Source of the DNA: Asanoa siamensis
GTDB taxonomy: Bacteria > Actinomycetota > Actinomycetes > Mycobacteriales > Micromonosporaceae
NCBI RefSeq assembly: GCF_016862555.1
Contig: NZ_BONE01000041.1
Coordinates: forward strand, 1-64,000
Length of the DNA: 64,000 bases
Reading direction: 5' to 3'
Part shown: positions 24,780 through 33,446 of the stretch, piece after piece
Position numbering within the stretch: position 1 is the stretch's first letter
Layout of the letters: each line of letters begins with the position of its first letter
Made by a program: the position numbers and the translations under genes
The notes under the pieces: generated by a model
The model's database searches: none
Told to the model about the DNA's origin: nothing
The model's input: only the letters and a program-made list of their open reading frames with translations

Positions 24780-26021
24780 GTGGCAGAACCGCGGATGATC
24801 GGGATGCCGGCCAACACCAACAATGCCCTGTGGCCGAACGAGTCGCTGGACGTGCCGGCGTTGCGGGCCTCGGGCTGGCGGCCCACGCCGTTCCGTGACG
24901 TCGTGCTCAAGGTCCACCAGCGCTGCAACCTGGCCTGCGACTACTGCTACGTCTACACGATGGCGGACCAGACCTGGCGCGACCGCCCCCGGACGATGGC
25001 GCGCGCCGTCTGGCGTGCGGCCGCCGAGCGCATGGCGGAGCACGCCGAGGCGCATCAACTGCCGAGGATGCGGCTCATCCTCCATGGTGGTGAACCGCTG
25101 CTCGCCGGTCGCGAGACACTCGCCGCCCTGGTCGCGGACTTCCGCGCGGTCCTGCGTGACACGTGCGCGCTGGACGTACGGATCCAGAGCAACGGGGTCC
25201 TGCTCGACGCGCCGACGCTCGACCGATTCGTCGAGCAGGGTGTTTCGGTCGGGATCAGTCTGGACGGAGCACCGGCGGAGACCGATCGACACCGCCGCTT
25301 CCCCGACGGCCGCGGGAGCTTCGCCGCCGTGGATCGAGCTCTCCAGCTGTTGAGCAGCACCTATCCATCCGCGTTCGCCGGGCTGCTCTGCACGGTCGAC
25401 CCGACCACGGACCCGTTAGCCTGTTACGCCGCCCTGTTGCGCTATCAGCCGCCGCTGATCGACTTCCTGCTGCCGCACGCCAACTGGTCAGAACCTCCGC
25501 ACTGGGCCGGCGCATCCGGTCAGCAGCCGGTCGCTGACTGGTTGATCGCCATCTTCGACCGCTGGTACGACGCCCCACGCCAGGAGACCAGCGTCCGCCT
25601 GTTCGAGGACATCATCGCGTTGTCCCTCGGCGGTCGCGGCCGCTCCGAGCAGGTCGGCCTCAGCCCGGTGGCCGTCGTGGTCGTGGAGAGCGACGGCGTC
25701 ATCGAGTTGGTCGACTCTCTCAAGTCGACCTACCCCGACGCCTGTGCCACCGGTCTGTCCGTTCTGACCCATGACTTCGATGCGGCGCTCTCCCACCCCG
25801 GGGTGGTCGCACGGCAGATCGGCCTGCGCGCGCTGGCCGACACCTGTCGTCGCTGCGCGCTCCACCCGGTCTGTGGCGGGGGGCATTACGCCCACCGGTT
25901 CCGGGCCGGCGACGGCTTCCGCAACCCGTCGGTCTACTGCGCCGACATGTTCGCCTTGATCCAGCACGTGATCGATCGGGTCCACCGAGATGTGTCAGCC
26001 CGGCTGAGGAGCTCCGCATGA
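24780..26021 (+). CDS. fxsB: FxsB-family radical SAM/SPASM peptide maturase
   Basis: 413 aa. The radical-SAM cluster motif is CNLACDYCYVY (CxxxCxxC, about residues 49-56) after FRDVVLKVHQRC, with the GGEPLL SAM motif next. A C-terminal SPASM/twitch region has CRRCALHPVCGGGHYAHRF and YCADM, able to hold auxiliary Fe-S clusters. The FxsB family makes three-residue cyclophanes by linking an aromatic ring to a beta-carbon of a residue two positions on. The GTG at 24780 has GAGGTG at 7-nt spacing. The stop overlaps the next start (ATGA), so maturase and hydroxylase are coupled. The probable substrates are the YAAH peptides at 21238 and 27383. Confidence 0.93.
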   Translation: MAEPRMIGMPANTNNALWPNESLDVPALRASGWRPTPFRDVVLKVHQRCNLACDYCYVYTMADQTWRDRPRTMARAVWRAAAERMAEHAEAHQLPRMRLILHGGEPLLAGRETLAALVADFRAVLRDTCALDVRIQSNGVLLDAPTLDRFVEQGVSVGISLDGAPAETDRHRRFPDGRGSFAAVDRALQLLSSTYPSAFAGLLCTVDPTTDPLACYAALLRYQPPLIDFLLPHANWSEPPHWAGASGQQPVADWLIAIFDRWYDAPRQETSVRLFEDIIALSLGGRGRSEQVGLSPVAVVVVESDGVIELVDSLKSTYPDACATGLSVLTHDFDAALSHPGVVARQIGLRALADTCRRCALHPVCGGGHYAHRFRAGDGFRNPSVYCADMFALIQHVIDRVHRDVSARLRSSA

Positions 26022-27325
26022 TCGATTTCCACCGTCTGGAGGCCGGTCGGTTCAAGGGACTTGGATCCGGGTTGGGCGGCACCGCGGCGATCTCGGACCT
26101 CGCGGCAGCGCAGCGCAGCAAACGCCTGCTCCTGCTGCGATACCTCGGTGAGGAGTGGCAGGGCGACGATGCCCGGCACGCGATCGACGTGCTCATCCGT
26201 GCCGACAAGCGGGATCCGAAGGCCGTTTCCGACCTCGTCGGCGATCCGCTGGTCGGCGCCTGGGCCGCCCGGACCGTGCGGCGCGTTCTCGGCCAGGTCG
26301 AGTCGCCGGTGCCCCTTCGCCATGACCTGGCGCAACTCGGCGCCTTGGCCGCGGCGGCGGCGCTACGGACCGGTGCGGACGAGGAGCTCCGGACCCACAC
26401 GCGGTCCGGCCGTCTGACACTGCCGACCCTTGGCACCGCGGATCTCGGTGTGGACGGACCCGCGCTCGTGACCGTTGCCGGCGGTCACGCCACAATGTCG
26501 TGCGGTGGACGGTCGGTCGCCACCGACGACGACGAGCGCTGGTGGCCGCTGTGGCGGCTCGCCGCGGAGGCTGGCCAGGCTGAGGTCGCCCTGGTCCTGG
26601 AGGACGGCAACGCGTTCCGCGACTGCTACCACGCCCCGCCGGCCGATCGGCTGACCCAATACGAGGTTCACCAGTGGCAGGAGCTGCTGACGGAGGCCTG
26701 GGACCTGCTCGGCCGGTACGCTCCCGAGCGTGCCGCCGAGCTTGCGGTCGGGATGCGCTCGTTGGTGCCGTTGATCACCCAGAGCGACGGCGAGGCCCGC
26801 AGTGGCACGGCCCGGGACGCGTTCGGTGCGACAGGACTCACCCGACCGGGGTCCGCCTGGGATTTCGCGGTCACGCTCGTCCACGAGTTCCAGCATTCGA
26901 AGCTCAGCGCGCTGCTCGACCTGACGGCTCTCTACACACCCGGTGGCCTGGAACGACACTTCGCTCCGTGGCGTGAAGACGCTCGCCCGACGACCGGACT
27001 CATCCAGGGCGTCTACGCGTTCCTCGGCGTCTGCGACACGTGGCGTGCGCTGCGGGTGGCACCCGGCCTCGAGGAGCGGGCGACGCGGGAGTTCGCGAAC
27101 GTGCGCCGGCAGACCGAGGCCGGCCTCGTCGCGCTGGAAAAGTCGACAGAGCTGACCCCGCTGGGGCGCGATTTCGTGGCCGAGCTTCGCGGCACCCTTA
27201 CCCGTTTCCTTGCCGAGCCTGTTCCTCCGTCCGTCGACGCGGAGGCCGACGAATTGTTGGCTCGATTGCGCGGAAAGTGGAGCCAAAATAACTCTGGCGT
27301 TGACAACTCAGCGACGCTCATCTAG
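26018..27325 (+). CDS. HExxH-type peptide-modifying enzyme (putative aKG-dependent beta-hydroxylase, TIGR04267-like)
   Basis: 435 aa. Mostly helical protein with the key motif VTLVHEFQHSKLSALLDL (HEFQH, about residues 289-293) and a downstream ALRV/RATREF region. It matches the HExxH putative peptide-modification proteins found next to FxsB enzymes, members of which hydroxylate beta-carbons in precursor peptides with iron and 2-oxoglutarate rather than cutting them. Coupled to the radical SAM gene by a 4-nt overlap and followed 57 nt later by precursor gene 2. Peptide hydroxylation alongside or before cyclophane formation is the likely role; a metalloprotease function is less likely. Confidence 0.87.
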   Translation: MIDFHRLEAGRFKGLGSGLGGTAAISDLAAAQRSKRLLLLRYLGEEWQGDDARHAIDVLIRADKRDPKAVSDLVGDPLVGAWAARTVRRVLGQVESPVPLRHDLAQLGALAAAAALRTGADEELRTHTRSGRLTLPTLGTADLGVDGPALVTVAGGHATMSCGGRSVATDDDERWWPLWRLAAEAGQAEVALVLEDGNAFRDCYHAPPADRLTQYEVHQWQELLTEAWDLLGRYAPERAAELAVGMRSLVPLITQSDGEARSGTARDAFGATGLTRPGSAWDFAVTLVHEFQHSKLSALLDLTALYTPGGLERHFAPWREDARPTTGLIQGVYAFLGVCDTWRALRVAPGLEERATREFANVRRQTEAGLVALEKSTELTPLGRDFVAELRGTLTRFLAEPVPPSVDAEADELLARLRGKWSQNNSGVDNSATLI

Positions 27326-27382
27326 TGGGTAGGATTCTCTGCCGTGCGGCTCGTCGTCGGTGGCAGGCCCCATTTGAAGGGC

Positions 27383-27580
27383 ATGAATATGGAGCACTCC
27401 GAGAGCCTCTCCGGCACGGCAGCCCACGAGCCGGCAGTCGCCAACCTGAGCCGCGTCTCGCTCGAAGCAGTGTTCCGCCCGGGTGACTCGGTGCTCGACA
27501 GCGTGTTGAGCCGTCTGCTGGCCACGGCAGGCGATCAGGGCGAGAATTACGCGGCGCACGGTACGACGCCAACGCCGTAA
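27383..27580 (+). CDS. RiPP precursor peptide 2 (YAAH core)
   Basis: 65 aa (63 if the second ATG at 27389 is used, which has GAAGG at 8-nt spacing). It ends GENYAAHGTTPTP. Leader VANLSRVSLEAVFRPGDSVL then DSVLSRLLATAGDQ matches precursor 1 in the SLE-x-V / DS-x-L / L-x-RL positions. The shared YAAH is followed by Gly-Thr-Thr and a Pro-Thr-Pro tail, so it does not end in FxSxx. It follows the hydroxylase gene on the same strand and is probably co-transcribed with it. This is a short gene easily missed by gene callers. Confidence 0.78.
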   Translation: MNMEHSESLSGTAAHEPAVANLSRVSLEAVFRPGDSVLDSVLSRLLATAGDQGENYAAHGTTPTP

Positions 27581-27641
27581 CACTCCGGGAGTCGGATAGA
27601 CGTCTCTCGGTGGCTCGCCCGCCTCGCCTACCCTGACAAAG

Positions 27642-28160
27642 GTGTTGGTCGCGGACGCACCGAATCTGGCCGACTGGATGCAGGCGTGGGGCAGCATCGC
27701 CGCCGCGATCACGTCGACGATCGCCATCGTGATCACCGGCGCGCTCCTGCGGCACGAGACCCGGGCACGGCGCGAGGAAAAGGAAGACGCGCGACGCGCC
27801 CAGGCCAGGTTGGTCGTCGTCGAGTGGCTCAACAGGCCGCGCAACGAGTTGGAGCTGCCGGCCGTCGCCACGGTTCGGGTACACAACCACAGCCAGGCGG
27901 CGATTTACCATGTCAAGGCGCATGACGCGGGGTTCGGCACGGCGCATCGCCTCGACCGTGGGCAGGACGTGCCGCCGGGCGGCACCTGCGAGTTGAGCTG
28001 GGAACGCGATGCCCGCGAACTGCGGGGTCGCCGCGAACCCCGCGTGGAGTTCATCGACTCGTCCAACAACCGGTGGTACGCGGCGCCCGGCGGCTGGATG
28101 AGCAACAAGGCGCCCGAGATCGTGCCGCTGCGACGAAGGCGGTGGTCCTTCCGGCGCTGA
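27642..28160 (+). CDS. Membrane-anchored protein of unknown function
   Basis: 172 aa. One membrane segment near the N-terminus (AWGSIAAAITSTIAIVITGALL, about residues 15-36) is followed by a basic/acidic helix and a soluble beta-rich domain with VHNHSQAAIYHVKAHDAGFG and an FIDSSNNRWYAAPGGW end. GTG start at 27642. No family recognised. It sits between the RiPP locus and the AfsR-like regulator with no clear link to either. Confidence 0.7.
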   Translation: MLVADAPNLADWMQAWGSIAAAITSTIAIVITGALLRHETRARREEKEDARRAQARLVVVEWLNRPRNELELPAVATVRVHNHSQAAIYHVKAHDAGFGTAHRLDRGQDVPPGGTCELSWERDARELRGRREPRVEFIDSSNNRWYAAPGGWMSNKAPEIVPLRRRRWSFRR

Positions 28161-28194
28161 CCTGCCCTCAGGTGGGGCCACCACAGATCGCCGT

Positions 28195-31100
28195 GTGAGA
28201 ATCGGCGGCGTGTTGGTCCGGGTGTTGGGGTCGTTCGAGGTCGAGCTGGATGATGGCACCCTGGCTGACGTGCCCGGTGCGCGGCTGCGGGCCCTGCTGA
28301 TCGCGCTCGCCCTCGAACCCGGCCGCGTCGTGTCCAAAGGCGCTCTCGTCGACTGGATCTGGGGTGAGAACCCGCCCGCCGACGCCGCCAACGCCCTTCA
28401 ACGCCTTGCCTCCCGGCTGCGGAAGGCGTTGCCGGGCGGTGCCGTCGAAGGGCTCACCGGCGGCTACCGCCTCGCCGTCGAACCCGATGTCGTCGACGCC
28501 CTGCGGTTCGAGCGGCTGCTCGCCCAGGCCCGGCAGGAGGAGGGCCTGCCGCGGCTGCGGCTGCTGCGCGACGCGCTGGGCCTGTGGCGTGGCGGCGCCA
28601 TGGAGGACGTCGGCCTCACCGACAGCGAGGCGTTCGACGCCGCCGTGGTCCGGCTCGACGGGCTGCGGCTCGGCGCGCTGGAGGACCGCTTCGAGGCGGA
28701 GGTCAGCCTCGGCCACGGCGCCGAGGTCGTCGCGGAGCTGACCGATGCCGTGGCCGCCAACCCGTTGCGCGAACCGCTCGTCGCCGCGCTGATGCGGGCC
28801 CTGGTCGCGGCCGGCCGCGATGCCGACGCCGTGCTCACCTACGAGCGCACCCGGGAGGCGCTCTCCGACGCCCTCGGTGTCGACCCCTCGCCGGAGCTGT
28901 CGGCCCTGCACGTCGCGCTGCTCCGCGGCGAGCTCGGGCGCCGCGAGGAGAACCGGAAGACCAACGTGCGGGCCGAGTTGACGAGCTTCGTCGGGCGCGA
29001 GGCCGACGTGGCGGCGGTGCGGGGGCTCGTCGCCGGGCACCGCCTGACCACGCTGATCGGGCCCGGCGGCTCCGGCAAGACGCGGCTGGCCACCGAGACC
29101 GCCCGTACGCTGGTCGGTGACCTGCCCGACGGCGCCTGGCTCGTCGAGTTGGCCCCCGTCAGCACCGAGGGCGACGTCGCGCAGGCGACCCTGACCGCCC
29201 TCGGCCTGCGGGACGCGCTGCTCGGCGCGTCGCCGAGCGCCGACCCGGTGGACGGGCTGATCGCCGCGATCCGCGAGCGCGAGGCGCTGCTGATCCTGGA
29301 CAACTGCGAGCACGTGATCGAGGCCGCGGCCCGGTTCGCCGACCGGGTGCTGGGGGAGTGCCGGCGGCTGCGGATCCTCGCCACGAGCCGGGAGCCGCTC
29401 GGCATCACCGGCGAGGCGCTCCGGCAGGTCGAGCCACTGGCCGTCGGCGACGTCGAGACCGCGCCGGCCGTGCGGCTGCTGCGGGACCGGGCGGGCGCCG
29501 TCCGCCAGGATCTCGGTGACGACGCCCGTACCCTGGCCACGATGGTCCGGATCTGCCGGGCCCTGGACGGCATGCCGCTCGCCATCGAGCTGGCCGCCGC
29601 CCGGCTGCGCACGATGACCGTCGACCAGCTCGCCAGCCGGCTCGACGACCGGTTCCGCCTGCTGACCAGCGGCAGCCGCACCGCGTTGCCCCGGCACAAG
29701 ACGTTGCGCGCGGTGGTCGACTGGAGCTGGGAGCTGCTCACCGCCGAGGAGCGGACGGTGTTGCGCCGACTGTCGGTCTTCGCCGGCGGCGCGAGCCTGG
29801 ACGCGGCCGAGTCCGTCTGCGCCGGCGACGGCGTCGAGTCCTACGCGGTGCTGGAGCTGCTCACCTCGCTCGCCGAGAAGTCGCTGCTCGTCGCCGAGGC
29901 CGGTGCCGCGCCGCGCTATCGCATGATCAGCACGATCAAGGAGTACGCGGCGGACCGGCTCGCCGAGGCGGGGGAGTCCGACCTGGCCCGCCGCGCGCAC
30001 CTCGACTACTTCACCCGGCTCACCGAGACCGCGGAGCCGCGCCTGCGCCGCGCCGACCAGGTGACCTGGCTGGCCACGCTCGCAGCCGACCACGACAACA
30101 TCAGCGCGGCGCTGCGGGGCGCGATCGCGGCCGGCGACGCGCAGGCGGCGATGCGGCTCGCGGGCGCCGCCGGCTGGTACTGGTGGCTGGGCGGCCGCCG
30201 GGCCGAGGGCATCGAGCAGCTCATCGCGGCCACCAACGTCCCCGGCGAGGTGACCGAGGAGGTCCGCGCCATGGCGTACGCGATGGTCGTGCTCTTCGTG
30301 ACCTCCGGCCGCGGTGACGAGACCCTGGGCGCCGAGTGGATCCACGAGGTCCACCGGTTCAACCAGCGCAGCGCGCACCGCAACCCGCTGCTCGGGCTGG
30401 TCGACCCGCTGGAACGCATGCTGCGCGCGCCGGGCGAGGGGATGACCGCGTTCGACTCGTTGCTGGACAACGAAGATCCGTGGGTACGCGCCCTGGCGCG
30501 CTGGCAGATGGGCAAGATGCGGATCATCCACGGCCAGGGCGGCCCGGAGGCGGAGGCCAACCTGGAGCTGGCCCTCGCCGAGTTCCGGGCCCTCGGCGAG
30601 CGCTTCGGGATCTCCATCGCCCTGAGCGAGCTGGCGGGCCAGCTGGCCCAGCGGGGTGAGTTCGCCGCCGCGTGCGCGCACCTGGAGGAGGCGGCCACGG
30701 CCGTCACCGAGATCGGCGCGATCGAGGACGTCATCGGGCTGCGTACCAAACAGGCCCTGCTCTACTGGCAGGACGGCGACCGGGAGGCCAGCGCGGCCGC
30801 CCTCGCCGAGGCGGAGCGCTGCGCAGAGGGCGTCACCTGGCCCGACGCGCTGCTCGAGCTGGCGCTGGCCCGGGCGGACCTCGCGCGTCGCGTCGACGAG
30901 CCCGCGGAGGCCCGCCGGCAGCTCGGCATCGCCATCACCCTGCTCGGGGACGTGGCCGAGGCGGCGCACATCCGGGCCGCCATCCAGGACGTCCTCGGCT
31001 ACCTGCCCACGGACCTGCGCGAGTCCCGGTCCCACCGGCTGGCCGCCTGGCAGGCGACGACCGAGGGCGGCCACCCGCAGCTCACCGCCCAGGTGCTCGT

Positions 31101-31326
31101 CGGGATCGCGGACCTCGCCCTGCGGCAGGACCAGCAGGAGCAGGCGGCCCGGCTGCTCGCGGCCAGCGTCGGCGTGCGCGGGCTGCCCGACCGGGCCAAC
31201 CCCGACGCCGTCCGGATCGAGCGGGAAACGCGACGTCACCTCGGCGAAGAGCGCTTCGCCGAGGTGACGCGGGAGGGTACGCGGGCGAACGTGGCCGAGC
31301 TGGTCGAGGCCACGTTCGCCGTCTGA
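28195..31326 (+). CDS. AfsR/SARP-family transcriptional regulator with NB-ARC domain
   Basis: 1043 aa. It begins with a winged-helix Trans_reg_C domain (VLGSFEVELDDGTLADVPG, ENPPADAANALQRLASRLRKAL), then a BTAD domain to about residue 245. The ATPase follows (Walker A GPGGSGKTRLATETA at about 288, Walker B ALLILDNCEHVIEAAA) and ends in TPR-like helices with TLRAVVDWSWELLTAEERTVLRRLSVFAG in between. Such proteins activate secondary-metabolite or exporter genes. The stop lies 2 nt before the stop of the convergent exporter permease, so its nearest neighbour is the DrrAB-like pair. The start could be GTG 28195 or GTG 28210. Confidence 0.92.
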   Translation: MRIGGVLVRVLGSFEVELDDGTLADVPGARLRALLIALALEPGRVVSKGALVDWIWGENPPADAANALQRLASRLRKALPGGAVEGLTGGYRLAVEPDVVDALRFERLLAQARQEEGLPRLRLLRDALGLWRGGAMEDVGLTDSEAFDAAVVRLDGLRLGALEDRFEAEVSLGHGAEVVAELTDAVAANPLREPLVAALMRALVAAGRDADAVLTYERTREALSDALGVDPSPELSALHVALLRGELGRREENRKTNVRAELTSFVGREADVAAVRGLVAGHRLTTLIGPGGSGKTRLATETARTLVGDLPDGAWLVELAPVSTEGDVAQATLTALGLRDALLGASPSADPVDGLIAAIREREALLILDNCEHVIEAAARFADRVLGECRRLRILATSREPLGITGEALRQVEPLAVGDVETAPAVRLLRDRAGAVRQDLGDDARTLATMVRICRALDGMPLAIELAAARLRTMTVDQLASRLDDRFRLLTSGSRTALPRHKTLRAVVDWSWELLTAEERTVLRRLSVFAGGASLDAAESVCAGDGVESYAVLELLTSLAEKSLLVAEAGAAPRYRMISTIKEYAADRLAEAGESDLARRAHLDYFTRLTETAEPRLRRADQVTWLATLAADHDNISAALRGAIAAGDAQAAMRLAGAAGWYWWLGGRRAEGIEQLIAATNVPGEVTEEVRAMAYAMVVLFVTSGRGDETLGAEWIHEVHRFNQRSAHRNPLLGLVDPLERMLRAPGEGMTAFDSLLDNEDPWVRALARWQMGKMRIIHGQGGPEAEANLELALAEFRALGERFGISIALSELAGQLAQRGEFAAACAHLEEAATAVTEIGAIEDVIGLRTKQALLYWQDGDREASAAALAEAERCAEGVTWPDALLELALARADLARRVDEPAEARRQLGIAITLLGDVAEAAHIRAAIQDVLGYLPTDLRESRSHRLAAWQATTEGGHPQLTAQVLVGIADLALRQDQQEQAARLLAASVGVRGLPDRANPDAVRIERETRRHLGEERFAEVTREGTRANVAELVEATFAV

Positions 31327-31328
31327 CA

Positions 31329-32069
31329 TCAGGCGCGCTTCTTGAAGGTCGACAGGGACCACACGTACCCGACCAGGGCGATCCCGAGGCACCAGGCGAC
31401 CGCGGCGATCGTGTCCCCGCCGGCCGGTGCACCGGTCAGCAGGCCCCGGAGGGCTTCGATGATCGGCGTGAACGGCTGGTAGTCGGCGAACTGCTTCACG
31501 CCGGTCGCCATCGTGTCGGCCGGGACGATCGCGCTGCTCAGGAACGGGAGGATGACCAGCGGCACCGAGATCATGCCGGCCGACTCGGGGTCCTTGGCCG
31601 CGAGCCCCAGGGCGACGGTGATCCAGCTCAGCGCGAAGGTGGCCAGGACGAGCAGGCCGATCGCGCCGAGCCACTCCGGGAAGCTCGCCGCCGGCCGGAA
31701 CCCCATGATCAGGGCCACGCCGACGAGGACGGCGATGGCGATCAGCGACCGGAGCATGCTCGCGGCGACGTGCGCGGTCAGCACGGCACTGCGCGAGATG
31801 TCCATGACCTTGAACCGGTTGATGATGCCCCTGGTCATGTCGGAGTTGACGGACAGGGCGGTCCCGGACAGGCCGTAGCAGATCGTCAGGATGATCATGC
31901 CGGGCGTGATGTAGTCGACGTAGTTGCCGGCTATGTCGAACGCGCCGCCGATCACGTAGACGAACATCAGCATCAGGACGATCGGGAAGATCGCGCCGTT
32001 GAACACGGACACCGGGTTCCGCAGCGTGTGCTTGACGTTGCGGTTCAGCATGGTCGTCGCGTCGCTCAT
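31329..32069 (-). CDS. ABC-2 type exporter permease, DrrB-like
   Basis: 246-aa membrane protein with six segments and DrrB-type features (RNVKHTLRNPVSVFNGAIFPIVL at the start, MTRGIINRFKVMDISRSAVL between segments 2 and 3). Its start overlaps the ATPase stop by one base (TGATG). With the ATPase it should export a hydrophobic compound, possibly an antibiotic; the substrate is not indicated. Confidence 0.92.
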   Translation of the reverse strand: MSDATTMLNRNVKHTLRNPVSVFNGAIFPIVLMLMFVYVIGGAFDIAGNYVDYITPGMIILTICYGLSGTALSVNSDMTRGIINRFKVMDISRSAVLTAHVAASMLRSLIAIAVLVGVALIMGFRPAASFPEWLGAIGLLVLATFALSWITVALGLAAKDPESAGMISVPLVILPFLSSAIVPADTMATGVKQFADYQPFTPIIEALRGLLTGAPAGGDTIAAVAWCLGIALVGYVWSLSTFKKRA

Positions 32070-33013
32070 CAGTTGCTCACCTTTTCGCTGGTACGGCCGG
32101 TCAGGGCCAGGAAGACGTCGTCGAGGTCGGGGGTGTGGACGGAGAACTCCTCGACGTCGACCGCGTGGGTGTCGAGGTGGGTGAGCAGGGTGCGCACCGA
32201 CTGCGCCCCGCCGTCGGAGGGCACCCGCAGCACGAGGTCGTCCTCGGCGTCGCGGGTGGCGTCGGTCAGCACCCGCAGCGCGGCGGCGATCTCGGCGTCA
32301 CCCGCGAACCGCAGCCGCACGTGGCTGCCGGGGATCTGCCGCTTGAGCTCGGCCGGGGTGCCCTGGGCGACCAGCCGGCCCTGGTCGAGGACCGCGATCC
32401 GGCCGGCGAGCCGGTCGGCCTCCTCCAGGTACTGCGTGGTCAGGAAGATGGTGACGCCCTCGCCCACGAGCTGGCGGATGGTGTCCCACATGATCCGCCG
32501 GCTGCGCGGGTCCAGGCCGGTCGTCGGCTCGTCGAGGAAGATGATCCGCGGCTTGCCGACCAGGGTCATCGCCAGGTCAAGCTTCCGGCGCATGCCACCG
32601 GAGTAGGTGGACGCCATCTTCTGCGCCGACTCCGTCAGGTCGAACCGCTCCAGCAGCTCCTCGACGACCCGCTTGCCCTGCGCACCGGGCATCCGCTTGA
32701 GGTCGGCCATCAGCTGCAGGTTCTCGCGACCGGTCAGCAGGTCGTCCACGGCCGCGAACTGGCCGGTGACGCCGATGGCCGCGCGGACCGCCTTGGTCTC
32801 CGTGACCACGTCGTGGCCCGCGACGCGTACCGTGCCCGCGTCCGCTTTCATCAGGGTGGTCAGCACGTTGACCGTGGTGGTCTTGCCGGCCCCGTTGGGG
32901 CCCAGGAGGGAGAAGATGGTTCCGGCGGCGACCTCGAGGTCGATGCCGTCGAGAACGACCTTGTCGCCGTACGCCTTCCGCAGCCCGGAGGCTTCGATCG
33001 CTGAGCTCGTCAT
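32069..33013 (-). CDS. ABC exporter ATPase, DrrA-like
   Basis: 314 aa from ATG 33013 (the longer frame adds unstructured residues). Walker A GPNGAGKTTTVNVLTTL, Q-loop VTGQFAAVDDLLTGRENL (the DrrA-type spacing), signature YSGGMRRKLDLAMTL, Walker B IIFLDEPTTGLDP and the DrrA-type LTTQYLEEAD in place of the switch His. The C-terminal DUF4162-like extension ends in TPDLDDVFLALTGR. Coupled to the permease gene; faces the AfsR-like regulator tail to tail. Confidence 0.93.
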   Translation of the reverse strand: MTSSAIEASGLRKAYGDKVVLDGIDLEVAAGTIFSLLGPNGAGKTTTVNVLTTLMKADAGTVRVAGHDVVTETKAVRAAIGVTGQFAAVDDLLTGRENLQLMADLKRMPGAQGKRVVEELLERFDLTESAQKMASTYSGGMRRKLDLAMTLVGKPRIIFLDEPTTGLDPRSRRIMWDTIRQLVGEGVTIFLTTQYLEEADRLAGRIAVLDQGRLVAQGTPAELKRQIPGSHVRLRFAGDAEIAAALRVLTDATRDAEDDLVLRVPSDGGAQSVRTLLTHLDTHAVDVEEFSVHTPDLDDVFLALTGRTSEKVSN

Positions 33014-33087
33014 GCGGACAACGATCGGTGGCGCCCCCGCCACCCGCCTGACACGCCGCTGACACGGCCGCCCGCCGGTGTCAGGGG

Positions 33088-33309
33088 TCAGTCGTCGCCG
33101 ATGTCCGCGAGGATCCGCCGCGCCTCGGCTTCGTCGTCAGGAGCGACCGTCACCCGTACGCCGTCCTGCTGCAGTTGCGGTTCCAGGCCGCCGGCGTCGT
33201 CCGCGATGTAGTTGGCCCGCAGGCCGTGGCTGCGCAGCAGGCCCACGGCCAGTTCGGCCTCGATGCGGCTGCCGACGATCGCGACGGTAACCGGCGCATT
33301 TTCCACCAA
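33088..33309 (-). CDS. DUF2007 family small protein
   Basis: 73 aa. Ferredoxin-like/ACT-like small fold of the DUF2007 (putative signal-transducing) type: VTVAIVGSRIEAELAVGLLRSHGL, ANYIADDAGG, and the ending VRVTVAPDDEAEARRILADI. Stand-alone gene upstream of the DrrAB-like operon on the same strand, separated by 74 nt. Function of the family is unknown. Confidence 0.8.
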   Translation of the reverse strand: MVENAPVTVAIVGSRIEAELAVGLLRSHGLRANYIADDAGGLEPQLQQDGVRVTVAPDDEAEARRILADIGDD

Positions 33310-33446
33310 ACCAGCGTAGGTGATTCGCGTTTGCGCCCGCCGGCGATCGGGTCGGTGCGAAAATGGGCTCTTGCCAGTCGGTCAGCTGGTTTCGCGCTGA
33401 CGACCGACCACCCGCCGGTGCTCCGGCGCCGGTCGACTCCTGGCAG

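Noticed and set aside
28168-31674. Very long open frame (1168 codons) antisense to the AfsR-like gene
   Set aside because: GC-rich third-position shadow of the regulator; translation is Gln/Arg/Gly-rich low complexity with no domain.
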